Below are positions 52,801 through 62,708 of a stretch of DNA of 64,000 nucleotides, piece by piece (position 1 is the first letter of the stretch; each line of letters starts with the position of its first letter). This DNA comes from Cyanodermella asteris. Its lineage: Eukaryota > Ascomycota > Lecanoromycetes > Ostropales > Stictidaceae. The notes under the pieces were generated by a model. The model worked only from the letters and a program-made list of their open reading frames with translations. It was not told where the DNA came from and ran no database searches. Made by a program: the position numbers and the translations under genes. The stretch spans positions 1,593,162 to 1,657,161 of the forward strand of contig UYJD01000001.1 of NCBI GenBank assembly GCA_900618795.1. The letters run 5' to 3'.

Positions 52801-53719
52801 GCTGGGCAAGGCTCGACGCATTGACGATTGCTTATTCTACTTCTCTGAGATGCGCCAGCTTGGTATCCGACCAACATCCGTCACATATGGCACTATTGTC
52901 AACGCTCTGTGCCGCGTTTCGGACGAACGCTTTGCGATTGAGCTGTTCGATGAGATGGAAAGCATGCCCAACTACAAGCCTCGTCCAGCTCCCTACAACA
53001 GCATGATGCAATTCTTCCTGACCACCAAGCGCGACTCATCCAAGGTTCTTGAATACTACTCTCGCATGCTTGGACGCGGCATTCAGCCGACCATGCATAC
53101 TTACAAGCTCCTCATCGACACATATGCTACCCTCGAGCCCGTCAACCTTACTGCAGCTGAGGGTGTCCTGGACTTGATTCGTGCTACTGGACAGAAGCCG
53201 GAGCCAGTTCACTACGCCGCTCTCATCCACGCCAAGGGCTGTGCTCTGCATGACATGGCTGGTGCAAGGCAGATTTTCGATCAGGTCGTCTCAGACCACT
53301 CAGTACAGAATCACCCTTGCGTGTACCAAGCTCTCCTGGAGTCCATGGTTGCTAACCATACTCCCATGGAGGACACTAGATCGCTACTGTCCGACATGCA
53401 GCGGAGAAGAGTGCAGCTTACGCCGTACATTGCGAATACTTTGATCCATGGCTGGGCAGGTGAGGGCAACTTGGAAGAGGCTCGCAGAATTTACTCTGAA
53501 GTCGGACTTGAGAAGCGCGAGCCTAGCACTTATGAGGCCATGACAAAGGCATACCTCAGTGTCGATGCACGCGACAACGCTCAAGAGGTCGTGCGCGAGA
53601 TGTTGAGCCGTGGCTATCCGGCTGCTGTAAGTGGCAAGGTTCTTGAGCTGCTTGGCCACGCCGCATCACGGTCGGCATCAGCTCCTGCGTCCATTACCGA
53701 AGTTGCGACTGTCGCATAA
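49889..53719 (+). CDS. Large mitochondrial pentatricopeptide-repeat protein
   Basis: Intron-less, 1,276 residues. The N-terminus MVYKVFQSARTQSQSVIKAL is basic and amphipathic, a likely mitochondrial leader. PPR motifs occur at about 225-300 (TAQAYNVLITAAYHLP, NTGTYTLVLEILAVRA), about 370-420 (AETYQSLLQAHAESGEVDNM) and as a dense array at about 900-1250 (SSFLYNALIGKLGKARRIDD, TSVTYGTIVNALCRVSDERF, RPAPYNSMMQFFLTTKRDSS, TMHTYKLLIDTYATLE, TPYIANTLIHGWAGEGNLEE). PPR proteins bind organelle RNA in a sequence-specific manner to control stability and translation; Neurospora CYA-5 and yeast Pet309 are large fungal examples acting on COX1. Orthology to CYA-5 is a guess from size and layout. It is the longest clean ORF in the window. 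Confidence 0.88.
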   Translation: MVYKVFQSARTQSQSVIKALGHNGGTLFHASQSGYAATNNPLTNFVHRRRDTNATRPSFELVKAFSTQAASGSVAESVGSSAAPEGHLGDYLAAWQKQQLGGEREWKQFQFPKRLGPAGTPAEGSKNDTRADAAATIEEVEDVATEAIAVENVSKEIRDLIASKHFEELERISVEGDGLEAVLAPEAQKAMDEASAYHSDVRSSTPGVLSTPTFSSSSSEVDLYTTRLSDLRETSNYGEIPAVFEAMLRDGIVPTAQAYNVLITAAYHLPVQRHQIVPKVLDVYGDMLRRGVSPNTGTYTLVLEILAVRAIEVLGMKKELAQNKLRYAAFQDADKFLFPSIDTELEISIDEDVLAYASKIFRTAAASPENMVFAAETYQSLLQAHAESGEVDNMLRVFSHMEKSKVTPIASTFVPMIKAFAASGDLVSAVECYNEYRNLAIQDNDGKFTLVNRADNEVYAAVVEGYLGCDKPAGAERFTGKIISSFSDSNPGLQQARDATTQATVKSHVNKKEYVQAMKVLNESQLSSTAQDAALAHICSSAADRGMSAVASDAFAGMTPEAQSTVAPAMLVMHVRNNDLKGARNIWSIIARQTRPSAAFVAPAALFASALVQQGAALEGLTQLRYLFDQVRANSPGRPLGDQLDGALAFIGSDITRKGISLSGPATMSFVRAMLENRGLIPQTTEQLLAGMGPEAINDLHSADLELALQIQGDVVRSPSMDIAHGARFATMLDTAMTKGLPFAPRTLETIEAALPKLVAERADVVARWQRHNSPKELGLSSPTFAPVPTVPDSFDPYAANVDHRGSVLIVEELDRHTSRNSHILNETLARFKNIRRAGRHPRYIAYAKLIGAAARDNRTSLINDIFGMAQQDMPLQVQYPVVRHGWISILDAMVAAHLTIGNRTEALRYHQQLLDIGATPSANTFGLYITTLKESAKTFDEATEAVRIFQRAKAEGVEPSSFLYNALIGKLGKARRIDDCLFYFSEMRQLGIRPTSVTYGTIVNALCRVSDERFAIELFDEMESMPNYKPRPAPYNSMMQFFLTTKRDSSKVLEYYSRMLGRGIQPTMHTYKLLIDTYATLEPVNLTAAEGVLDLIRATGQKPEPVHYAALIHAKGCALHDMAGARQIFDQVVSDHSVQNHPCVYQALLESMVANHTPMEDTRSLLSDMQRRRVQLTPYIANTLIHGWAGEGNLEEARRIYSEVGLEKREPSTYEAMTKAYLSVDARDNAQEVVREMLSRGYPAAVSGKVLELLGHAASRSASAPASITEVATVA

Positions 53720-54619
53720 GTGCGCATCGCACATTCAAGCGCTTTCATTTCAATGTCACCACTTATTGGTCTACGGTCACGGCTCTGGAACGGTCTACTG
53801 CATAGCGCGGCGTTGAAAATACATTTGATGTCTTGCCACGGGTGGTACATAGACAAGACAGGGATTATACCCGGTTTGATTTTGGGACAGGTGGGATGTT
53901 TTTGATTTACACGGCGATTTCAATGCATTTGTTTGGCGTTTTGCGTGGCTGTTGTGCAGATGCACCCACAAGCTCCTGTATTATACCCGGTCGAGCGTGG
54001 AGTTTGTTGTCGCTGCCCGGTGTGGAGGAACAAGGCTCGTTACTACGGTCGAGCTGTATTTTAGTCTGCAAGAGGACAGCAGCGCGCAATGCATGCGTGC
54101 GTGCACGAGCAGTCGCGCTGCCAACGTGATGGGAAGGGAAGGGAATCTCCACTTAGAGCTGGTCGGCCGGATCCGGCAGGCCAGGTTGAATTGAATATGT
54201 TCAAACATTATTGCCTTTTCTTTGTTTTGTTCGCGTTTCGGATGTTTTACTGCAATGACGATGAGATGTTGTGCGCGGCAACAAAGGATGGGCGCAGACG
54301 TGATGAAAGAAAAACACCTTGTACCGTCTTCCCGATCCGGAAGTTCTGAAGCTGAAAGTCTCCTTTGTCTCGACTGCATGCGTATTAATCCCGGTTCAGA
54401 ATGTAGTTTATGGCATGAACGGCCACGACAGGTCCTTGCTTTTCCTTCTTATTTTTCCCGGAAAGTCTTTGAACTCACCGAAATATTGTACCACGTCGCC
54501 ACCAATTTTTCGATTTCAATTGAGTCTGCCGAGAGTCTGTTTGTTTGTGCTGCCCCTGTATAGCATCTACGCTACCAATATCGTCGACGAGCGAGGCTCA
54601 AGGCCGACTCCGACATAAA
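53720..54619. other. Intergenic, no gene seen
   Basis: 900 bp between the PPR and kinase genes. Short frames on both strands lack motifs. The leader of the kinase gene is probably in the last 200 bp. Confidence 0.4.
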
Positions 54620-57330
54620 ATGCCACCAAAACGAAGCCGAGCTCCCAAGGGGGTCGTCTCTACGCCAGCGCCTCCAAGACGCTACCCTGGGAGGGGTGCA
54701 CGCGCCGAGGCGCTGCCAAAGCCCGAGGAGGCTCAGGCAAGCCCCGATGAGAATCAGCATGAACAGGGGGACGCTCAGCCGAATCCAGGCGAAGTTGACG
54801 ATACGGAAGACATTGCTGCCAGGGCCGTGGCTGCTGCCAGATCCAAGGCTGCCGCCAATGCTGCTCTGGCCTTGGGCGACGCTCTAGGCGCTGAAGGCGA
54901 CGAAGGAGGGAAAGTCTCGGGAAAAGGCAGCCGAAAGAGACCGAGCGATGATGAAGATGAAGACAAAGAGCTTGGCGACGAGGACTCTGGAAAGAAGAAG
55001 GCGAAGACTGGAGGAGGGTCGACGGGTGCCAGGAGGCAAGTTGCATTCAAAGTGCCTGACGTCGGCCCTGGTGAGCAAGCACCGCATAGGGGAGAGAGTG
55101 CTGGTTCCCCACCCCAACGCCGCACCCCGGCTGTCAAGGACTCGGCCTTGGCTGTCAACCAGCGAGCATTTGACGAAGCTTTTATTGAGCAGCAAGGTGA
55201 AGGGGCACCGGCCCCGGTTGATATCGCCCTGCAAGTTTCACCACAAGCAGACTCATCAGGTCGGAGCCGAAGAAGCAGCAGTCTTGCCTCCAATGCGGCA
55301 TTGCTCAAGATCAAAACCGTCTTTGGGGAGATGTACGAATGGAGCACGGCAGACGAACTCGCTAGTGGTGGGCAAGGGGCGGTCTTCTTGGCCAGGCCGA
55401 TCGAGGACAAAGCACAAGCCACGGGCAGAGCGAAGAACAAGAAAGAGACAAAAATGGACAAGGAGAAGAGGAAGGAGGAGGAAAAGAAGAAGAAGATGAT
55501 GGTTGCAGTCAAGGTCATGTCAAACTGGAATACATTCTTGGCGGATTCGGACGCAAAGCCCAATAACAGACATTTCATGCGACGACACCTCATCTCTCGA
55601 GATCGTAGGATGGCAACCAGCGAGTTTCGACTGGGTGTCAGAGCGAATCCAAAACTAGTCCAGGATGCAGCAAATGAGATTAGGATCCTTTCGAGCTTGA
55701 ACAAGGTATGCCCCATCCCAAGAGCCTGGAACGATAAGTGCTGACCTTCATTTTACAGAAATCCGACAAAAGCCCGTACATATGTGACTACATAGCGCAT
55801 GCAAGCAACGAGGAAAGGACTGTCATGTTCATGGAGCTCGCTCTCGGAGATCTCGGTTACTTGATGAGCGACTGGCATGACGGTTTCTATTCACTTGCCG
55901 GGCAACCCGACAAGGACATGTACAAGCGCAGGTCTCTTGTCATTTGGGACGCGTATCATGATTTGTTCGAGGCTCTCAAGTACATCCACGGCCAAGAACC
56001 TTATGCCCTGGCCCACAGAGATGTCAAACCAGCGAACATCCTCTTCTTTCCCGCTCCGAAACCCAAGAAGGGAGAACCACAACGCGCATCGGCGGCGGCT
56101 ATGCCCTCAGAAGAGGTGCTCGATCGGGAGGGAAAACCGATAAACCTGAAGCATGGATGGATCTTCAAGCTGGCAGACTTTGGCCTGGCTGTCAGGGGCA
56201 GCGAGCTTGCCGTGGCCGGCATTGGAACCAGGGAATATATGGCCCCAGAGGTGCACAGATGCGACGTCTGTGCCAGAGACCAGGATCGCGAGTACTACGA
56301 GAAAAACCCGGACGAGGACCGGATGGATCAAGCGCCGATACTGTACGGGTACAATGGACGTGCCCACTACAGCGTCGACGTGTACGCGGCAATGGTCACC
56401 ATCCTGGGCCTGGCTCTGCCTAAGGAATTTGTAAAGCTCAGAAATAAATACTGTTACGGGAATGTCACCATTCCGGGGCCGGGATCACCATCGTCGTCGC
56501 CGCCGGCGCCGGCGCAACCGTCACCGTCACCTCCACCACCTTCGCAGCAACAGCAGCAGCAACAGGAAGAGCAGCAACAACAACAACGGCCTGCACCAGG
56601 AAGCTTCCCTCTTTACCAACAGTACTGGACTGGCGGGCCGCCAGATGGTGAAGTTTTTTGGATTCCGTATGGCAGAAACCCCTTCCAATTCATCCAGGAA
56701 CTACGTCAGCAGAGGGTGGCCGCTGCCCTGCCGCCGCAACAACAGGTGCCTGACGTTCCCATTATTGGAGGCTTGCCGTCGCAGCCAGGCGTGCCCTTCG
56801 CCTCCCAACAGAAGCGTCACCCCGTCAGCTCCCCGCCGGAAAACCACATTCCACGCAAAGTACGCGCCTGCCCCATGCGGAAGTTGTTCGTCGACGACAT
56901 CATCAATGGGCCAGTGGAACGGGTTCGTCCAGTGAAGGGGCTCCCGCGAAACTATTGGGAGGCTCTGGATGGTCTTCTCGAAACAGGCCCGCCCGCTCTC
57001 AGGGACTTCTGTGCTGATCTGATCAGCGAGGATCCCGCGCTGAGGTTGTCGGCGGAGACAGCGCTCACCATGGAACCTTGGGGTGATGCTTTGTATGAGT
57101 ATAGGTACGACATCCCCGTGGAGAATTCCTCCGAACTTAGCAGTCTCAGCGACGACGACGACGACGACGATGGTGCGGATGACAGAGGTGGAGCTGGAGC
57201 AAACAAGGAAGCTACAGATGGAGAACTGTCGGATTATTCGGAAGACACGGAAGTTACTGAGGCACGCAGCCCAAGTCCATTAGGCATGGATCCCGCGACA
57301 GGCTATCCGCTTAAGAGAACAAAGAAGTGA
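54620..57330 (+). CDS. Ser/Thr protein kinase with large low-complexity insertions
   Basis: Two exons: 54620-55705 and 55759-57330, 885 residues. The first 240 residues are disordered and charged with a nuclear-type basic patch (KGSRKRPSDDEDEDKE). Kinase landmarks: ELASGGQGAVFLARP (Gly loop), VAVKVM (Lys), HRDVKPANILFF (catalytic loop, with Asp and Asn), KLADFGLAV (DFG) and GTREYMAPEV (activation segment end). A Lys/Glu-rich insert (RAKNKKETKMDKEKRKEEEK) separates the Gly loop from the VAVK lysine. A second insert of about 150 residues, Pro/Ser then poly-Gln, splits the C-lobe before LRDFCADLISEDPALRLSAE. The tail is acidic (DDDDDDDGADD). All catalytic residues are kept, so it should be active. 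Substrates and family are unknown; it may be lineage-specific. Confidence 0.85.
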
Positions 57331-57698
57331 GATCAAGGAGCAGCGGCATATTATAGAAAACGCCGGGGAGATTGCTGCGAGCATCTCGGCTTGAGCAGTG
57401 TTACAGATGTATTCGTATGACTGATGTACAGTCAATCTTTGCAGATCGATTTCTATTGCAAAATGCACATTTGAAGAGTCCTCATTCTCGTTTGATCGGA
57501 GCCTTGATTTGGGATGACGGTTCACTCACAGTTTCCCCACTTTCGGACCCGGCTTGCCTCGAGGCTTTGGTGTGCCATCAGGGAGCAGCGCATCGACCTT
57601 TCGCTTTGTACCTTTTGGGCCAGGCTTCTTACGCTGAGGAATTTCGAGTCCATCGGGCGCAGGAACGTGTTTCTGCCGGGATCGGCGCTGTGCTGCGC
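57331..57698. other. Convergent gap between kinase and TilS genes
   Basis: 368 bp with no convincing gene; holds both 3' UTRs. Confidence 0.4.
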
Positions 57699-59504
57699 TT
57701 AACCTTGTTCAAGGACCGAGTCAAAAGATGGTTTGAACGAGTCAAAAGCTAGTTTGGTGGGGAGCTCGAGTGTTGTAACTTCGGCTCCCTCGCCCAAGCG
57801 GCCAAGATCCTTATGAGCTGACTCAAATTCAAGCCTTCGTTTCCACTCGAGGGACTTAAAATATCGCCAAGCAGGTATCGCGTAGATCTCTGTGACGGGA
57901 CCTGAATGCTTGGCCTCCTTGATTTCTTGGGACGCTGTGATATGACAAATTGCAGGAATGGCTGGAAGATAACCGTCATTGACCTTAAGCAAATGCTGAT
58001 ACCTGAGCTTGAGTTCGAGGGCGTCTGTTTTGGATAGCGTCTTATTTTGCAGCAAGTTTTCCATATCATGTTTACCAAGGGGTCGTACGACGACATCACC
58101 GGATGGGATCGACAGAGCATCTGGATCAGAAAGGCGCACCCTGATCCAAAATCGGCGGTCCCACAGACACGGGTCCGGCCACTTGGGAGTTACAAGAGAG
58201 CTTTTACTGCTCTCCATCGACATTGGAACTAGCTTCAGCTCGCGATGCTTTCTCGGATTGCTGGTGGAAGGAGCAAGGCAGCGGAATTTCCACTCCAGAA
58301 GGAGCTCATCAGTGTCTTCTGACGCCTTCACGACAGCCGTTGCTTTGACATCACTAAGCAAAGGGCCTAGTTTCGAAAGTCGATGGACTTTCTCAGGGTC
58401 ACGGCGCATGCGTTCTGGAGATTTGTGAATAAAGCGAAGGAATTCCACAAAGGCTGAAAACCCGGGACCTCTGCTTTTGCCTGTGATTGAAAGACCATGA
58501 GCGATATCTTGGCTAAAACGGGTTTCCATTCCCCATATTGCCAGTTCGCGGGCCGGTAGACTCAATGTCAAAGTGCCGGTGCGAGGGTCGAATCGCCTGT
58601 TACGTGCATATTCGTACATGTTCTCGACCTGATGACTTGATTCTTCATATCTCTCTTGAATGCGATGTGACAAGCCTAACAGGCGGGGTCCTTGGAAAGC
58701 CTTCGGCAAGCTGCCGTCTGCTAGGAGACGGCGAATAGCATTTCGTCGCGCTAGAGTGACAGTGCGGTTGGTCGGATCCTCACACCAAGATAAACAATGA
58801 GACTCACAAATCCGATAGAGCTCATTCTTGTGGTAGGAAAGCAAAGGCCGCATGACAGTGATGTCCAGGGCCGGCATTGGAGCATAATGTCGAACAGTAG
58901 CCCCAGACTCGGGAGCAGTCTTCCATTCCAGAGAGTCGGACGGTGCGCCAAAGTCCAGCTTGGGCGCTATGAACTCACATTCTGGGATATGGCTTAACGG
59001 CCGCATGCCACCGATCCCTGCTTGAAAGCCGGACTTCAAGCCTCGGTCAAATACAGTCTCCGCTTGGTCATCGGCATGATGACCCATTAAAACGCAATCT
59101 ATATCATGCCGCTGGCAATAAGAACCCAACTCGTTATAGCGCGCCCAACGTGCTACCGTCTCCACGGCCCCAGTGTTGGCAAGAGCGTGCTGCAAGGAAC
59201 TGTCAGAGTTTATGATTGCTGCTTTGCGGCCAGTTAATTTTTCAAACTGCTGGGATGTGGTGACAGCTTCCCAGAAAGATCCCTCGCGCAGGCCGTGATT
59301 AAAAATGATGGCGTGGAGTGGCCATTTGTCACCGAAGGTGTTGTGCCACAGCCATGATAGCGCGACAGAATCAGCACCTCCGCTGAGTGCCACAGCGACA
59401 CGACGTGGCTTAAGCTTGTCCAGCAGAGGCTGTACGTTGTGCCTGAATTTGTCGACCTCTCGGATTCTGGATAAGGCCCTTGCCGGTGCTGTATATGGGT
59501 TCAT
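57699..59504 (-). CDS. tRNA(Ile)-lysidine synthase (TilS/MesJ family), probably mitochondrial
   Basis: Intron-less, about 601 residues from ATG 59504 (MNPYTAPARALSRIREVDKF). An in-frame ATG at 59663 would add 53 residues containing a repeated peptide (AFQLAFQLAFEI) but leave only 73 bp before the divergent PET8 start. The PP-loop ATPase motif is RRVAVALSGGADSVALSWLW, followed by IIFNHGLREGSFWEA, CVLMGHHADDQAETVFDRGL and the MRPLLSYHKNELYRICES / WCEDPTNRTVTLARRNAIR region, all typical of TilS. The enzyme converts the wobble C of tRNA-Ile(CAU) to lysidine so that it reads AUA. In fungi the substrate would be mitochondrial tRNA. The C-terminal 300 residues are less conserved. Complete. Confidence 0.88.
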   Translation of the reverse strand: MNPYTAPARALSRIREVDKFRHNVQPLLDKLKPRRVAVALSGGADSVALSWLWHNTFGDKWPLHAIIFNHGLREGSFWEAVTTSQQFEKLTGRKAAIINSDSSLQHALANTGAVETVARWARYNELGSYCQRHDIDCVLMGHHADDQAETVFDRGLKSGFQAGIGGMRPLSHIPECEFIAPKLDFGAPSDSLEWKTAPESGATVRHYAPMPALDITVMRPLLSYHKNELYRICESHCLSWCEDPTNRTVTLARRNAIRRLLADGSLPKAFQGPRLLGLSHRIQERYEESSHQVENMYEYARNRRFDPRTGTLTLSLPARELAIWGMETRFSQDIAHGLSITGKSRGPGFSAFVEFLRFIHKSPERMRRDPEKVHRLSKLGPLLSDVKATAVVKASEDTDELLLEWKFRCLAPSTSNPRKHRELKLVPMSMESSKSSLVTPKWPDPCLWDRRFWIRVRLSDPDALSIPSGDVVVRPLGKHDMENLLQNKTLSKTDALELKLRYQHLLKVNDGYLPAIPAICHITASQEIKEAKHSGPVTEIYAIPAWRYFKSLEWKRRLEFESAHKDLGRLGEGAEVTTLELPTKLAFDSFKPSFDSVLEQG

Positions 59505-59736
59505 CAAGGTGGCTGTGAAATCTATTTCAAAAGCTAATTGGAAAGCTAATTGGAAAGCTGTGTGGAGCTTGCAGTTAGCTCGGCAATTTGTCCACGTGAT
59601 CTCGCAATTCAACTCCGTAACAATGCCGGATACAATCTTCAACCTACTTATTGCTTTCCGCAACAGTGCGTTTTTCTGACGTCCACGACGGGAGCGTGTC
59701 TCGATCGCTATCCAAAATTGAGCTCTGATCCATTGG

Positions 59737-60671
59737 ATGGAGTCTCGTCACGATGCCGCCGTCACGCTGAGCGCCGTCAGTCCTTACACGAAAGCTCTTT
59801 TAGTAAGCACGCGACAGCTTTCGAGCTCAAACGGAAGCTAACCAGGTTCCCCGTCCAGGCTGGAGCTGTAGCTGGCACCACCGTCGACATCTCTTTATAC
59901 CCCATAGATACGTTGAAGACTCGCCTGCAGTCTTCAAAGGGATTCCGTGCCGCTGGCGGCTTTCGTGGAATCTATGCTGGCGTGGGTTCCGCTGCACTCG
60001 GTGCTGCCCCTGGCGCCGCTTTCTTCTTCGTCAGTTACGAAGGTGTGAAGCTTCAGCTTCGCAGATGGCGAGAAGATAGAGTTTCGGGTGCCGGTGCGGT
60101 ACACGGTTGGGGTGAACCTCTGGAACACATGGCGGCGGCCAGCGTGGGCGAAATAGCAGCCTGTGCAGTGCGCGTGCCGACAGAAGTGGTAAAGCAAAGA
60201 GCTCAGGCCGTGGAGTACAAAAGCAGTTTGGAGGCTTTGAGGGCGATACTTGATCAGAGAGGAAGAATTGGCCTAGTAGGAGTTTGGAGGGAGCTCTATC
60301 GCGGATGGGGCATCACCGTTCTTCGTGAGGTTCCTTTCACAGTCATACAATTTCCTCTTTGGGAGGCTATGAAGGAATGGCGAAGGCATCAGACAGGAAA
60401 AGAAAGCGTCTCAGCACTCGAGAGTGCGGTGGCAGGAAGTGTTTCTGGGGCCATTGCCGCAGCCTTCACGACTCCCTTGGACGTTCTGAAGACGAGATTG
60501 ATGCTGGAGAAGGAACGAACAACTCTGGGCAAAGTGTTTACTCACGTCATGAGGACTAGCGGGCCGACGGGCCTGCTGGCTGGAATTGGACCTCGAATAG
60601 CCTGGATCTCCGCTGGTGGTGCTGTATTCTTGGGCTCATACCAGTGGGCATACAATGCACTTGGATCCTGA
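59737..60671 (+). CDS. PET8: Mitochondrial S-adenosylmethionine carrier
   Basis: Two exons: 59737-59802 and 59859-60671, 292 residues. Splicing at CCGTCCAG joins MESRHDAAVTLSAVSPYTKALL to AGAVAGTTVDISLYPIDTLK, restoring the first carrier repeat; the unspliced frame would replace this with unrelated sequence. Three carrier signatures: YPIDTLKTRLQ, VPTEVVKQRAQ (a Pet8-type variant of PX[DE]XX[KR]) and TPLDVLKTRLM. Pet8/Sam5 imports cytosolic SAM for mitochondrial methylation, biotin and lipoate synthesis. The intron is 56 nt with a CTAAC branch site. Divergent from the TilS gene, 232 bp between the chosen starts. Confidence 0.93.
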
Positions 60672-61236
60672 TCCGTCCGTTTCTATCTCGACTCAGCAGT
60701 GACCTGATGTTTGGCAAAAGATGCACCCATTCTATAGCAGGTGCTTTACGCTATGCATCAGGTGAGGCACGAGCCTTCCTTTGTTACTGCATCCCTTCAT
60801 CTATGCAACAGACAGATCTCTTTTGAGAGCTAGTTCACACTTAAGATTGCACATGGGTACAGTATGTATTTTTTCGATCAATTGTTTCAGCACAAGGCTC
60901 GTGACCTTGCGTATCTCTCATGTTCAGCTCTATGTCTTTGAAACAAGCAATTGCAATCGATTTGTTTCCTCCAAGAAAAGACGTTACGTTATTCGCGAAA
61001 TAAACTCATTGTTCAATGCCGACTTTGGTCCCAATAACAATGAACTTGTTGAGTGTGTCTAAAATCAAGCTTCATCACTCCAATCAAACGATGCCTCAGC
61101 ACTCACCGCACCTCGGCCGTGCCCACCACGTTCATACATCACCCAACGACGATCCCCAAACAAAATCCCCAAAACAGCAAGCTGACCATCTCAGAAACTT
61201 ATCAGCCGTCCTTCCAGCCCATACACCAGCCTCACC
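60672..61236. other. Intergenic, no gene seen
   Basis: 565 bp, AT-leaning; the PET8 terminator and the promoter of the Cys-rich gene should be here. The frame from 61095 (MPQHSPHLGRAHH) is Pro/His-rich and likely non-coding. Confidence 0.4.
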
Positions 61237-62024
61237 ATGTGCCATTTCACCCATTACTCCACCCTCTCCGGCTGCTGCCCGCACAGCGACTATAGCACCT
61301 ACACCCCCTGCAACGACCTGCGCGCCCATATGAGGACTCTCAAGTCCCTAACACTGCACCTCCCCACAGGCATACCCTCCGAAGGATCCCTCGCCGTCCG
61401 CTGCCCAAAAAGACCGACGCCAACGCCTCTCTGTCCCCGGGCACAACCCTCGACTACCATGCGTGCCCTACGTGCGTTGGCTTCCTTCAAGACCACTTCG
61501 ACAGCGATACCAACATAAACTTGAACATGTGCCTCGACTGCGAAGAGGCCGATAAGCCTTCGGAGCATTTCCGGGGTATGCGCTGGTTCTACCATTCCGA
61601 GCATCCGGAACTGGTTGGTGATCTGGTCACGGATGGAAGATTCATGGATGAGGAGTTGAAGCAGGGACATCGGCTTTACTTGAATCAAGGTAGACTAGGA
61701 GCGCTCGAGGAGGCCTGCATTGATGCTGCGAATGTGGAACCATCAAGTGGGTGGGCCTTTGCGGATGCGAGGACCTTTGGGCTGCAGAAGGCGGCAAAAC
61801 GGGTCAGGGCGAAGGATCTTCCTGTACCGTCGCCGGAGATGTGGAAAGCGGGTAAGCAGAAGCGAAAGGCGTGGGAGACGGCGCATATGGGCCTTCGGAA
61901 CGAGGGGCCGTTGGTGGAGCGGGTTTTGAGTGCGGGATCGAAGTATGCGCCGGGGCCAGATGCGTATGACGACAAGATCGATCTTGGTTGGGAGGGATCT
62001 GGGCGATTGAGCCTTGTGAAGTAA
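61237..62024 (+). CDS. Cys-rich unknown protein with a one-base frame change
   Basis: ATG 61237 opens with a Cys/His pattern (MCHFTHYSTLSGCCPHSDYS, then YTPCNDLRA). Near 61407-61411 an A5 run separates two frames: frame 1 up to VRCPK, then frame 3 with DANASLSPGTTLDYHACPTC, VGFLQDHFDSDTN and MCLDCEEADKPSEHF to the stop at 62024. With one more A the protein would be continuous, about 262 residues, with about ten Cys, suggesting metal sites (CPTC, CLDC). The C-terminal half is helical and basic. I do not recognise a named family. The change may be real or a homopolymer error; no intron of normal size can bridge it. Confidence 0.6.
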
Positions 62025-62708
62025 GTGTGGGATCCCGCGTTCGAAGTCTGCTTGTTTGGACTTTCGATCTCCCTCCTCAGGTAAGTCAACCCCCTTTTCT
62101 TTGGCTTTCTCTGCGATTTTCGATCCCGACTTTTTGGGACGATCGCTTGTCTGCAATATCGATACTACAAGGTAAACTTCGACTTAACATCTCACGGCCG
62201 TGAGCGGCAATAATGCGTAGACCGAATATCAGGCAGTAATCCGTAATGGATTTCCATTGTAACGTGAGTTCAAACCAATCAAACACATATCACCTCGAAT
62301 ATCTTCGTGCACTTACATAAAGATGATGCATTGTCCTGCACATGCACCCTGTGAACTTGTCAAGCACGAAACTGCTTAGGGACAAACACTTTGAGCTACA
62401 TTGAACAAAGCCAATCAAGGGCTGCTCCATTCAAACTCGCACTGTGCCAGCATAGCACACATAGCGACGTAAAACTACTGTATAGCAAGAGATTGCCAGC
62501 TAATCTGTCTTCAAATAGATAATCATCGCAGCAATGGGTATCTTGGATCCCGCCCCGAAATGCTCCATAAGCAAACCGTTTGCCGTCCCACGCCATGTTT
62601 CTGCAAAATAAAATCATAAGCTTCGTAAATTATGGTACCTTAACCATGAATATGTGACCGCTTCCTGGTGGAGCGGTGGGAAAGAAGGATCTTGCACGGC
62701 GGGGCTTG
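62025..62708. other. Convergent intergenic region, no gene seen
   Basis: 684 bp between the Cys-rich gene and the SCC2 3' end. Short frames only. Confidence 0.4.
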
